Assembly (NCBI GenBank): GCA_035512195.1
Contig: DATKEK010000135.1
Location: 1-13,095 of the forward strand
Direction: 5' to 3'
Length of the DNA: 13,095 nucleotides
Source: DATKEK01 sp035512195
GTDB lineage: Bacteria > Pseudomonadota > Gammaproteobacteria > Burkholderiales > Eutrophovitaceae
Part shown: positions 1 through 7,239 of the stretch, in pieces
Layout: each line of letters starts with the position of its first letter
How positions within the stretch are numbered: position 1 is the first letter of the stretch
Notes under the pieces: generated by a model
Databases searched by the model: none
Told to the model about the DNA's origin: nothing
What the model saw: the letters and a program-made list of their open reading frames with translations, nothing else
Translations under genes and position numbers: made by a program

Positions 1-105
1 CTGATGGTGATCACCATCACCGGGAGCTATGCAGCCAGGCTGCGCTCCTACGAGTTGCTCGCCGAAGCGTTCGCGCTGGACGCCACCGACGGGATCGCGA
101 CGTGA
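1..105 (+). CDS. 3' end of an unidentified gene (partial)
   Basis: An open frame runs from the window edge to a TGA at 103-105, giving the last 34 residues of a protein that starts outside the window. The visible tail contains ITGSYAARLRSYELLAEAF and ends DATDGIAT. I do not recognise the family from this fragment. The stop overlaps the GTG start of the following transporter in a GTGA arrangement (102-105). The two genes are therefore very likely co-transcribed and translationally coupled, and the lost gene may be functionally linked to the transporter. Reading as real coding sequence rests on the overlap and on codon use like the neighbours. Confidence 0.6.
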   Translation: MMVITITGSYAARLRSYELLAEAFALDATDGIAT

Positions 106-1301
106 GTGAACCTGGGCCGACACGCGAGCGCTGGCTGCTGATTCTGCTCGCCGGCGTGCAGTTCACGCATATTCTCGATTTCATGGTAATGATGCCGCTC
201 GGGCCGCAGTTCATGCGCCTGTGGGACATCGATGCGCACCAGTTCGCCCTTCTGGTTTCGGTGTACACCTTCACCGCATCGGGTTCGGCCCTGCTCTGCG
301 CACTCTACCTCGACCGCTTCGACCGCAGGCGCGCGCTGCTGTTCATCTACGGCGGGTTCGTGCTGGCGACGCTGTTCTGCGCACTTTCGCCCGACTACAG
401 GACGCTGCTGCTCGCGCGCGCGCTCGCCGGTGCATTCGGCGGCATCGCCGGCGCCACGGTGTACTCGATCATCGGCGACACCATCCCGGAGGCACGTCGC
501 GGCACGGCGATGGGCGTGCTGATGACCGCGTTTCCGGTCTCCGCAGTGGCCGGCGTGCCGTTCGGGCTGCTGCTTGCCGACTGGTTCGACTGGCGCGCAC
601 CGTTCGTGTTCCTGGCTGCGGTCTCCGGCCTGATCCTCATCGGCGCCTACAGGGTGGTCCCGCACCTGCATGCCCATGTCGAGCACGCGCGCGCGCGGCA
701 TCCGTTCTCGCAAGTCGTTGCCGTGTTCCTCGACGCAAACCACCTGCGCGCGCTTGCGCTGGTTTCGATTCTGATTTTCGGCGGCTTCTCGGTCATCCCA
801 TTCATGGCGCCGTACATGGTCGCCAACGTCGGGCTCGCGGAGTCCGACCTGCCCTGGCTGTATTTCTTCGGCGGGCTGGCGACCGTATTCACTTCGCGCC
901 TGTTCGGCAGGCTTGCCGATCGTCACGGCAAGCGGGAAATGTTCACCCTGCTCGCCGCGCTGTCGATACTCCCGCTGCTGTTGATCACCAACCTGCCGCC
1001 GGTGCCCGTATGGGGTGCGATCGCAACATCTGTGATCTTCATGGTACTGGTGTCCGGCCGCTTCGTGCCCGCGATGGCGATGGTCACTGCCGCCGCGCAA
1101 CCGCGCATGCGCGGTACCTTCATGAGCTGCAATTCCGCGATCCAGCATCTCGCGCTCGGGCTGGCATCGCTGTCTTCCGGCCTGATCATTGGCCGGGCCG
1201 ACGACGGGCAGCTCACCCGTTACTGGGCTACCGGCCTGGTCGCCGCCGCTGCCACCCTGACCGCGGTCTGGCTTGCGCAAAGAGTCAAAGCGGTCGGCTG
1301 A
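102..1301 (+). CDS. MFS transporter, DHA1/AraJ-like, 399 aa
   Basis: This is a predicted inner-membrane secondary transporter of the major facilitator superfamily, with a length and hydrophobic pattern fitting 12 membrane segments. After a short polar N-terminus (MSEPGPTRERW), the first helix begins at about residue 12. The helix 2-3 loop carries a motif A-like DRFDRRR (71-77), and its counterpart in the second half is GRLADRHGKR (269-278). GVPFGLLLADWFDWRAPF (151-168) resembles the motif found in drug/sugar proton antiporters. The GTG start is chosen because it overlaps the previous stop by 4 nt and no better start lies nearby. The substrate cannot be told. Export of a sugar-like or toxic compound is typical of the family, and uptake is possible. 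It lies on the opposite strand to the catabolic operon, so its link to that pathway is only proximity. Confidence 0.85.
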   Translation: MSEPGPTRERWLLILLAGVQFTHILDFMVMMPLGPQFMRLWDIDAHQFALLVSVYTFTASGSALLCALYLDRFDRRRALLFIYGGFVLATLFCALSPDYRTLLLARALAGAFGGIAGATVYSIIGDTIPEARRGTAMGVLMTAFPVSAVAGVPFGLLLADWFDWRAPFVFLAAVSGLILIGAYRVVPHLHAHVEHARARHPFSQVVAVFLDANHLRALALVSILIFGGFSVIPFMAPYMVANVGLAESDLPWLYFFGGLATVFTSRLFGRLADRHGKREMFTLLAALSILPLLLITNLPPVPVWGAIATSVIFMVLVSGRFVPAMAMVTAAAQPRMRGTFMSCNSAIQHLALGLASLSSGLIIGRADDGQLTRYWATGLVAAAATLTAVWLAQRVKAVG

Positions 1302-1578
1302 CGCCTCGCTCGCCACAGATTTTCAACCGAGGCAACTCCGAAACTTGCCCAGGATTCCTCTGCGCCCGTCGGATTTTCGCGGCGGGGGGCTGTGCGTTTT
1401 CTTCTTGGATTGCGAACCGGAACGCAGTGCCGCCACGTGTGGGCGGCCAAACGCTGTGGCATCATCCACGCAGTTCGAACAAGCCTTCACGCTACCCGGC
1501 CGCATGGCATAGCCCGGATCTGCCGGTTCGGGCAAGGCATGACGAATTGATGCAGCCTTTCCAATCGAGGTGCATGGC
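1302..1578. other. Intergenic region between MFS gene and SDR
   Basis: This is a 277-nt gap with no convincing gene. It holds two small GC-rich hairpins: GCCGCC (1429-1434) with GGCGGC (1442-1447), and GCCCGGA (1512-1518) with TTCGGGC (1527-1533, one G-T pair). Neither is followed by a T-run, so neither is a standard intrinsic terminator. A promoter for the SDR gene may lie here, but I see no good -35/-10 pair. Confidence 0.4.
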
Positions 1579-2337
1579 ATGAGCGTCGAAACGAAAGTGG
1601 CAGTCGTTACCGGCAGCGCCGGCGGAATCGGCGAGGCAACCGCGCGGGCGATCGCACGGCGCGGCGTGCGCGTGGTAGTGGCGGATCTGCGTGCGGATGC
1701 CGCCGCGGAAACCGCGCGCAGTCTGCGGACGGAAGGCCTGGAGGCCGAAGCGGAGGCGGTAGACGTCGGCGACCAGGCGAGCGTCGACGGCATGGTCGCC
1801 AACGCGCTCTCCCGCTGGGGGCGAATCGACATCCTCGTGAACAACGCCGGGGTGGAGAGCTCTCGGCCCTTTCTCGAGATCGGTCTCGAAGAATACGAAC
1901 GCGTCATGCGCATAAACGTTACCGGCGCGTGGCTGTGCAGCCAGGCGGTGATTCCGGCAATGCTGCGACAGAAGAATGGCTGCATCGTGAACATCAGCTC
2001 GGTGGCGGGGCAGCGCGGCGGCGGCCTCCTCGGCACAGCAGCGTACTCGACCTCGAAAGGCGCAGTCATCGCGCTCAGCAAGGCGCTCGCGCGGGAATTC
2101 GCACGCGCCGGGATTCGCGTAAACGCGGTGGCCCCAAGCCTGACCATGACCGACTTCGCCCAGCGTCAACTCGAAAAGCTCGACCAATCCACGCTGGATC
2201 GCGTAATCGCGATGACCCCGCTTGGCAGGGCGGCGAAGCCGGCCGAGATCGCATCGGTCATCGCCTTCCTTGCCTCGGACGATGCCGCATTCGTCACCGG
2301 CCACGTATACAACGTGGACGGCGGCACGGCGATGTAA
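1579..2337 (+). CDS. SDR family NAD(P)-dependent oxidoreductase, 252 aa
   Basis: This is a classical short-chain dehydrogenase/reductase, cytosolic, oxidising or reducing an alcohol/ketone pair with NAD(P). The cofactor motif TGSAGGIG is at residues 11-18. An acidic residue at 36 (VVVADLR) favours NAD over NADP. NNAG is at 88-91, and the catalytic tetrad reads Asn113, Ser141, Tyr156 (YSTSK) and Lys160. The C-terminal GHVYNVDGGTAM is the usual SDR ending. I start at ATG 1579 because GAGG at 1567-1570 is correctly spaced; the GTG at 1570 would add three residues but lacks its own site. It is similar in style to the second SDR at 4182-4964 (both have a RIDILVNNAG segment and a SGQRGG- or AGQRGG-type loop). 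It converges on the catabolic operon with only 47 nt between ends. Its substrate is unknown; an oxidation step on a sugar acid or hydroxy acid is a guess. Confidence 0.9.
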   Translation: MSVETKVAVVTGSAGGIGEATARAIARRGVRVVVADLRADAAAETARSLRTEGLEAEAEAVDVGDQASVDGMVANALSRWGRIDILVNNAGVESSRPFLEIGLEEYERVMRINVTGAWLCSQAVIPAMLRQKNGCIVNISSVAGQRGGGLLGTAAYSTSKGAVIALSKALAREFARAGIRVNAVAPSLTMTDFAQRQLEKLDQSTLDRVIAMTPLGRAAKPAEIASVIAFLASDDAAFVTGHVYNVDGGTAM

Positions 2338-2384
2338 CGCCAGCCGACCGCACATGCGCGCAATCGTCGTTCGCCGCGACCGCG

Positions 2385-3047
2385 TCAGGTCGGCAGGAAG
2401 GTGAGCTTGCTCTGCGGTTTCGTGGTGACCGCTTCCCAGTGTTCGTCGAAATTGAGCAGCGCCGGCAGCCGCTCGCCCGCATGCATGCGGGCGAGCGCAT
2501 CCACCTCCATGCTCTGGATGGACTCGGCAACGGGCAGGATGCGTTCCAGTTCGGCAATCGACGCCACGACCACGCCGTCATCGTCGCCGAAGATCACGTC
2601 GCCCGGGTTAACGGCGACGCCGCCGCATTGAACCGCTACTTGCGTACTGCATGCCGTTTCCGTGGTGCCCGACATCGGCGTGACGAAACGCGCATAGACC
2701 GGAATGGAAAGCTTGCGCAGGGTGGCGGTATCGCGAACCGCTCCGTCCACGATGATGCCGGCGAGCTTCCGATTGATCGCTTCCGTGGCGAACAGTTCGC
2801 CGGCCACCGCGCGGCGCCCGCCGCGCGTATCGATGACCAGCACATCTCCCGCGCGCGCGTCGACCGGGGCCCTGAGCACGGTGAGATGGTCGTCCGGGCA
2901 CACCAGCGTGAACGCCCTGCCGGCCATTCTGGCGCCCGCATTGATCGGGCGCAGCGCGGGATCGATCACGCGCAGCCGCTTGTCCGCATCGCATAGCGCA
3001 GCGGCATCGAGCCTGAGCAGCCTGTCCCGAAGCTGGCTGAATTCCAT
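2385..3047 (-). CDS. RraA-like / HMG aldolase family protein, 220 aa
   Basis: This protein belongs to the RraA-like fold family, which includes 4-hydroxy-4-methyl-2-oxoglutarate/oxaloacetate aldolases and the RNase E inhibitor RraA, and is often mislabelled as a menaquinone methyltransferase. Family members of the aldolase type split a 2-oxo-4-hydroxy acid to give pyruvate, using a divalent metal. Visible signatures are the GE at 83-84 and Arg105-Asp106, spaced as the family's E-X20-R-D motif, in GIIVDGAVRD. The acidic residue usual three positions after RD is a threonine here (RDTAT), so activity as an HMG aldolase is uncertain. ATG at 3047 is chosen over an upstream start at 3089 because AAGGAGG (3053-3059) sits 5 nt before it. 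It is the last gene of the minus-strand operon, 57 nt after the BKACE gene. The operon context favours an enzyme over an RNase regulator. Confidence 0.88.
   Translation of the reverse strand: MEFSQLRDRLLRLDAAALCDADKRLRVIDPALRPINAGARMAGRAFTLVCPDDHLTVLRAPVDARAGDVLVIDTRGGRRAVAGELFATEAINRKLAGIIVDGAVRDTATLRKLSIPVYARFVTPMSGTTETACSTQVAVQCGGVAVNPGDVIFGDDDGVVVASIAELERILPVAESIQSMEVDALARMHAGERLPALLNFDEHWEAVTTKPQSKLTFLPT
2470..2497. repeat. Perfect 28-bp palindrome inside the rraA-like gene
   Basis: The left arm CGCTCGCCCGCATG (2470-2483) is followed with no spacer by its exact reverse complement (2484-2497). Pairing stops on both sides immediately outside (C2469/C2498). It falls in codons for the segment ALARMHAGERL near the C-terminus of the RraA-like protein. 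As RNA it would form a very stable stem with a minimal loop; as DNA it could extrude a cruciform or be a symmetrical protein site. Confidence 0.85.
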
Positions 3048-3104
3048 TGAGTCCTCCTTGCTGTCTGTCGTATCTTTAGACTGCGGCAATGCTGCCCGGC
3101 GATG

Positions 3105-4133
3105 TCAGGTTCGAGCCAGCGCGCGCCGTATTTCCGCGGTAGTCGCTGGCTCCTTGCCGGCCGCGCGCACCAGGCGCACTGCCTCCTCCACCAGCTGCAC
3201 ATTCGATTTGCGTGCACCGAAGCGCGCGTCCTCCAGTCCGACGCGCACATGGCCGCCAAGCTCGACCGCGTAAGGGATAAGCGACGTGATGTCCACATCC
3301 AGGCCCGCGATCATCCACGGCGCATGCGGCGCCTCCTCCGCAAGCAGCTGCAGGAAGGCATCCAGACCGTAGCGTCGCGGCGGAAAGCCGAAGCTCAGGC
3401 CATCGGAAAACATGAAGCGGTAAATGCATTGCGGCACGTCCGGGTAGGCGCGCTCCAGCGCCGCACCGAGGCGCACGAATGCCGGCTCGTACAGCGCATA
3501 GCCGGGGTGAAACCGGTAGCGGGTCGCGAGTTCCAGCCCGCGCCGGATGTGGGATTCCGGATTGGCGTAGACGAAACCTTCCTTGCCCGCCGAAATGTCT
3601 TCCAGACGCGTGATATTGGTCGAGCCCGGATCCACCACCGCCCACTCCAGCAGGCCGCGCCGGGCAAGCGTTTCGGTGTGCGCGAAACGCGTCTGCGCCG
3701 TCATCATGTCCGGGGCATCGACGTGCCCGGCGAAGGGCACCGTCGGATAGACGATCACGTCCTCCTTTGCGCGAATGCCCTCGATGATCGCGACATACAG
3801 GTCGGCATCGTCCTTCTGCCGCCCGGTCTCCACGTCATAGGCATGCACGTGCACCACCGCCGCGCCGGCGCGTGCGCAGGCGATGCCGTCCTCCACGATC
3901 TTGTCCACCGAAATCGGAATCAGCGGCTGCAGATCGCGCGACCAGGGCCCGTTCAGCGCAACTTCGATCCAGGTCTTCCCTGGCGTGTCGACCCGCCTCC
4001 TCGTTGCCTGTGCGGCAATCGCGGCTGGCACCGTGCCGAGCCCGGCCATCAGCAGCGGCGCGCAGGCCGCGGACACGAAACGCCGCCGGCCGGTGGAGAT
4101 CTCTTCAGTTTCCGTGTTGTGCCTGTCAGTCAT
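3105..4133 (-). CDS. BKACE/DUF849 family protein with Tat signal peptide, 342 aa
   Basis: The body (from about residue 54) matches the beta-keto acid cleavage enzyme family (DUF849, zinc-dependent TIM barrel). That family condenses a beta-keto acid with acetyl-CoA to give acetoacetate and a new CoA ester. Seen here are the N-terminal ALNG strand (59-62), the metal-binding His-Val-His (95-97) and the VRVGLED segment, whose Glu301 is the expected third zinc ligand. Unusually, the N-terminus is a twin-arginine signal: GRRRFVSA (15-22), a hydrophobic stretch to about 40 and an AIAA type cleavage region. This predicts export of the folded metalloprotein. Family members are normally cytosolic and need acetyl-CoA, so the substrate or chemistry may differ. 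The residue after HVHA is Tyr where the family usually has Arg. The start has GAGAGGA a few bases upstream. It lies 48 nt after the SDR gene in the operon. Confidence 0.85.
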   Translation of the reverse strand: MTDRHNTETEEISTGRRRFVSAACAPLLMAGLGTVPAAIAAQATRRRVDTPGKTWIEVALNGPWSRDLQPLIPISVDKIVEDGIACARAGAAVVHVHAYDVETGRQKDDADLYVAIIEGIRAKEDVIVYPTVPFAGHVDAPDMMTAQTRFAHTETLARRGLLEWAVVDPGSTNITRLEDISAGKEGFVYANPESHIRRGLELATRYRFHPGYALYEPAFVRLGAALERAYPDVPQCIYRFMFSDGLSFGFPPRRYGLDAFLQLLAEEAPHAPWMIAGLDVDITSLIPYAVELGGHVRVGLEDARFGARKSNVQLVEEAVRLVRAAGKEPATTAEIRRALART

Positions 4134-4181
4134 GGCAGTCCTCTCTTTAACTGGGTGGCCGGCAGCGAAACGCTTGCGCCG

Positions 4182-4964
4182 TCACGCGCGTGGCCGTGAA
4201 GGCAGCGGATACATCAGCCCCGCGGCCTGGAATCCGCCGTCGACGTTGAGCGAATGGCCGTTGACGTAGTCGCTTTCGCCCGACGCAAGGAACACGGCGG
4301 CATCGGCTATCTCCCGCGGCTCGCCGTAGCGCCGCTGGGGCACCAGGAAATGGTAAGCCTCCACGGTCGCCGGGTCGTGCATGGCGCGGCCGACGTCGGT
4401 CGCAATCGGCCCCGGCACGATCGCGTTCACGTTGACCCCGAGTTCCGCCAGTTCCACCGCCATCACCTTGGTGAGCAGCTCGAGACCGGCTTTCGATGCG
4501 CCGTATGCCGCGCGCCCGATGCCGCCGCGCTGCCCGGACAGCGAGCAGATGTTGATGATCTTGCCGTAGCCCTGCTCGACCATTCTGCGTCCCGCCGCCT
4601 GCGAACACAGGAAGGCGCCGGTGAGGTTGATGCGGATCACCCGCTCCCACTCGTCCAGCGCAAAATCCAGCGTGCGTTTGCTGATGCCGATGCCGGCGTT
4701 GTTGACCAGAATGTCGATGCGACCGAATTCGCGCACGCAGTGCGCCGCCAGCGTTTCGCCGCCCGCAGGATCCGCCACGTCGACTTCGACAGCCTTTACG
4801 CGTCTCGCGCCCGTCGCCAGTTCTGCTGCGGTTTGCACGGCGCGCTCGCCATTGACGTCGCCGATCAGCACGCTGGCGCCTTCCTCGACGAACGCGGCGG
4901 CGATCGCCTTGCCGATTCCCTGCGCGGCGCCGGTCACGACGGCTGTGCGTTCCTTCAATCGCAT
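4182..4964 (-). CDS. SDR family NAD(P)-dependent oxidoreductase, 260 aa
   Basis: This is a classical SDR, predicted cytosolic. The dinucleotide motif TGAAQGIG is at residues 11-18, Asp36 ends strand 2 and suggests NAD, and NNAG is at 88-91. The tetrad is Asn113, Ser141 (NICSLSG, with a cysteine before the catalytic serine), Tyr154 (YGASK) and Lys158. NVDGG near the end is the usual SDR terminal motif, followed by about 15 extra residues ending SRPRA. ATG 4964 is chosen because MRLKERTAVVTG is the normal SDR N-terminus and AAGGAA lies upstream; the frame is open further upstream only by chance overlap with the dehydratase gene. It sits 34 nt after the IlvD-type gene, so it probably oxidises or reduces an intermediate of the same pathway. 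The exact substrate is not readable. Confidence 0.92.
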   Translation of the reverse strand: MRLKERTAVVTGAAQGIGKAIAAAFVEEGASVLIGDVNGERAVQTAAELATGARRVKAVEVDVADPAGGETLAAHCVREFGRIDILVNNAGIGISKRTLDFALDEWERVIRINLTGAFLCSQAAGRRMVEQGYGKIINICSLSGQRGGIGRAAYGASKAGLELLTKVMAVELAELGVNVNAIVPGPIATDVGRAMHDPATVEAYHFLVPQRRYGEPREIADAAVFLASGESDYVNGHSLNVDGGFQAAGLMYPLPSRPRA

Positions 4965-4998
4965 GCCTGGAATTCCTTTGCGGTTGCGTTTCGCCAAT

Positions 4999-6705
4999 TC
5001 AACCGATGTCGAGATCCGTGACCGCGCCATGGGAAGCATCGGCAACCAGGCGGGCGTACTTCGCCAGAACGCCGCTGGCATAGCGTAGTGGTGGCGCTTT
5101 CCAGCCGGCCAGTCGCCGCCCGATCTCGGTCTCGCCGACTTCGACGTCGATCCGCCGGTTTTCCACATCGATGGTGACGATGTCGTCATCGCGTAGCGCG
5201 GCGATCGGCCCGCCGTGTGCCGCCTCCGGCACGATATGGCCGATGACGAAACCCCGCGTTGCGCCGGAGAAGCGTCCATCGGTCATCAACGCCACCGTCT
5301 CGCCAAGCCCGGACCCCTGGAGCGCGCCGGTCACCAGTTGCATTTCGCGCATGCCCGGTCCGCCTTTCGGTCCTTCATAGCGCAGCACCATCACGTCGTT
5401 GGGCTGGATGCGTCCCGACTTGATCGCCTGAAACGCATCTTCCTCGCGCTCGAACACGCGCGCCGGCCCGCGGTGCAGCTTTTTCGTCTGTCCGGAAATC
5501 TTGATCACACAGCCGCCCGGCGCCAGATTGCCGCGCAGGATCGCGAGGCCGCCCTGAGGCTTGAGCGGCTGGGACAGCGGCTTGATCACGATCTGTCCGG
5601 CCGGCTCGCGCGCCGCCTCGATCTCCTGCGAGAGGGTGCGGCCGCTGACTGTCTGCTCGTCCGCATGCAGCAGTCCGGCCTCGAGCAGTCGCTTGCCCAC
5701 TACCGGCATGCCGCCGGCCTCGTACATCTCCGGCGCGGTGAACGTGCCCCACGGACGCAGGTCGGCGAGCACCGGCGTCTTGCGCGAGATGCGGTCGAAG
5801 TCGTCGATCGACAGTTCCACGCCGTAGTCATGCGCGGTCGCCAGCAGATGCAGCACCGCGTTGGTGGATCCGCCGGTTGCCATCACGCCGGATATCGCGT
5901 TCTCGAAGCTGCGGCGTGTGACCAGCGCGCGCGGCGTGACGCCCGCTCGCACCAGTCCCATCACTCGCTTGCCGGCCTCGAATGCCACATCGACCTTCAC
6001 CGGGTTGGTGGCCGGCACGTCGTTCCAGCCCATCGGCGAGATGCCGAGCATCTCGTAGGCAGTGGCCATGGTATTGGCAGTGAACTGCCCCCCGCAGGCA
6101 CCGGCGCCCGGACAGGCGTGGTCCTCCACGTCCTTGAATTCTTCCGCCGTGATCTTGCCGGCGTTGAACGCGCCCAGCGCCTCGTAGGCATCCTGGATGG
6201 TCAGCTTGCGCCCGGCAAACATCTTGTTGGGCCTGGTGCAGGCGCCGGACTGGATCGACCCGCCGTACAGGGTGAGGCCGGGAATGTCGAGCCGTCCCAA
6301 GACCATCGCCATCGCCGGGATGGTCTTGTCGCAGCCGGAAATGGTGACGATGCCGTCGAACATGTGCCCGCGTGCCACCAGCTCCACCGAATCCGCAATC
6401 ACCTCGCGGCTCACCAGCGAGGTCTTCATCCCCTCGGTGCCGGTGGTGATCGCGTCGTTGATCGCCACGGTGTTGACTTCGATCGGCGTGCCGCCGGCCG
6501 CGCGAATGCCTTCCATCACGCGCTGCGCCAGCTCCCGGTGGTTCCAGTTGCACGGCATGGTGCCAATCCAGCAGTGCGCCACCCCGATCTGCGGTCGCGA
6601 CAGATCCTCGTCGGTGAAACCCACCGCTTTCATCATGGACCGCGCCACCGCGCGGTCCGGCCCTTCCAGCAACAGGCGGCTTTTGTGTCTCGGGTCGACG
6701 GGCAC
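4999..6705 (-). CDS. ilvD: IlvD/Edd family Fe-S dehydratase, 568 aa
   Basis: This is a dihydroxy-acid dehydratase family enzyme that removes water from a 2,3-dihydroxy acid to give a 2-oxo acid, using an iron-sulfur cluster and Mg. Cluster cysteines are visible at 52 (MPCN), 125 (SGCDKT) and 204 (GACGGQFTANTMA). Metal-site residues include Asp84, Asp126 and Lys127, and the base-bearing loop DGRFSG has Ser480. The length is that of true DHADs. The GTG start at 6705 has GGAGGA 6 nt upstream and follows the previous gene by 15 nt. DHAD makes branched-chain amino acid precursors, but this copy sits in a sugar-acid catabolic operon with no other ilv genes. Dehydration of an aldonic or branched sugar acid is therefore the better guess; several IlvD-family proteins act as aldonate dehydratases. 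The symbol reflects the family, not a proven biosynthetic role. Confidence 0.9.
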   Translation of the reverse strand: MPVDPRHKSRLLLEGPDRAVARSMMKAVGFTDEDLSRPQIGVAHCWIGTMPCNWNHRELAQRVMEGIRAAGGTPIEVNTVAINDAITTGTEGMKTSLVSREVIADSVELVARGHMFDGIVTISGCDKTIPAMAMVLGRLDIPGLTLYGGSIQSGACTRPNKMFAGRKLTIQDAYEALGAFNAGKITAEEFKDVEDHACPGAGACGGQFTANTMATAYEMLGISPMGWNDVPATNPVKVDVAFEAGKRVMGLVRAGVTPRALVTRRSFENAISGVMATGGSTNAVLHLLATAHDYGVELSIDDFDRISRKTPVLADLRPWGTFTAPEMYEAGGMPVVGKRLLEAGLLHADEQTVSGRTLSQEIEAAREPAGQIVIKPLSQPLKPQGGLAILRGNLAPGGCVIKISGQTKKLHRGPARVFEREEDAFQAIKSGRIQPNDVMVLRYEGPKGGPGMREMQLVTGALQGSGLGETVALMTDGRFSGATRGFVIGHIVPEAAHGGPIAALRDDDIVTIDVENRRIDVEVGETEIGRRLAGWKAPPLRYASGVLAKYARLVADASHGAVTDLDIG

Positions 6706-6720
6706 GGGACTTCCTCCGCT

Positions 6721-7116
6721 TCAGGCTTGAACCAGCCTGGTCAAGGCGTCACGCACTCGAGCGCCATTGGACAGCCCCAGTTGCTTCGCCTTCGCGTTCA
6801 CATGCGACAGCACGCCGTTTTCCCACATGTCCAGCGAATCGCCGATGCGACCGCTGGTGTGGGCGACCGTGCCGCCGGCGACCCCGTGCTTCTCCAGCAT
6901 TTCCAGCGCGGCGATGCCGGCGTCGTCCTTGCCCACGCCGGCATCGTTGAAGATGACGACCTTGAGCGGCACCTCCAGCGCGAATTCGCCGGAACTGGTG
7001 CCGCCGTGCGAGGCGCACACCACGATCGCCCCCTCGTCGTCCGATTCCACCTTGGTGATCGAGTCCATCACGATCACCCGTCCGCCCTTGCCCTTCGCGA
7101 CTTCTTTCTTGACCAT
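6721..7116 (-). CDS. Unidentified 131-aa protein in catabolic operon
   Basis: I do not recognise the family. The protein is soluble, with no signal or membrane segment, and begins with a lysine-rich stretch. Three blocks look conserved or catalytic: SHGGTSSGE (36-44) after a hydrophobic strand IVVCA, FNDAGVGKDDAGI (56-68) after strand KVVI, and HTSGRIGDSLDMWENGVLSH (86-105). The alternating strands and helices with glycine-rich turns suggest a small alpha/beta fold, perhaps binding a phosphate or an acid group. ATG 7116 is preceded by AAGGAGA at good spacing. It lies 15 nt upstream of the IlvD-type gene and 139 nt after apnO, so it is co-transcribed with them. A role as a small enzyme (isomerase, lactonase or hydratase) or as a partner of the dehydratase is possible but not shown. 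Confidence 0.85.
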   Translation of the reverse strand: MVKKEVAKGKGGRVIVMDSITKVESDDEGAIVVCASHGGTSSGEFALEVPLKVVIFNDAGVGKDDAGIAALEMLEKHGVAGGTVAHTSGRIGDSLDMWENGVLSHVNAKAKQLGLSNGARVRDALTRLVQA

Positions 7117-7129
7117 TGAAGTTCTCCTT

Positions 7130-7152
7130 CGGGCGGCGCATTGCTCCGCCCG
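7130..7152. other. Hairpin before the 131-aa gene
   Basis: CGGGCGG (7130-7136) pairs exactly with CCGCCCG (7146-7152). Inside it, GC pairs with GC after one C/T mismatch, leaving an ATT loop. On the transcribed (minus) strand it ends directly at the Shine-Dalgarno sequence of the gene starting at 7116. It has no U-tract, so it is more likely an RNA stability or translation element than a terminator. Confidence 0.5.
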
Positions 7153-7183
7153 TATCCGTTTATGCGATCCATCTCGATTTGCT

Positions 7184-7239
7184 GGCCGGGAGCCCGTTCG
7201 ACTTTGGGCGGGCCGTTGCCCCAGCTCCCTGCTCCGGCC
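7184..7239. other. Competing inverted repeats after apnO
   Basis: GGCCGGGAGC (7184-7193) can pair with GCTCCGGCC (7231-7239, one bulge). Its inner part GGGAGC (7188-7193) can instead pair with GCTCCC (7224-7229). Both lie just downstream of the apnO stop on the minus strand, in the only long spacer inside the operon. This may be a processing or attenuation site; no T-run follows. Confidence 0.35.

Noticed and set aside
48..1316. 422-aa open frame on the minus strand opposite the MFS gene
   Set aside because: It is rich in Arg/Glu/Gln/His with no fold-like pattern, the typical antisense shadow of a GC-rich membrane protein gene.
1273..1512. 79-aa + strand frame across the MFS end and spacer
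   Set aside because: It starts inside the MFS gene, has no ribosome site and no recognisable sequence.
2343..2394. Inverted repeat GCCGACC/GGTCGGC at the convergent SDR/rraA-like junction, as a two-way terminator
   Set aside because: Only 7 bp with a 38-nt gap, one arm inside the coding end, and no T-run on either strand.
1929..2996. 355-aa + strand frame spanning the SDR end and the rraA-like gene
   Set aside because: It overlaps two genes with clear motifs and has no recognisable domain.
5215..7119. 634-aa open frame on the + strand opposite the IlvD-type gene
   Set aside because: Long but low-complexity (Arg/His/Ala-rich), with no ribosome site and no family motif; the minus-strand frames carry clear homology.
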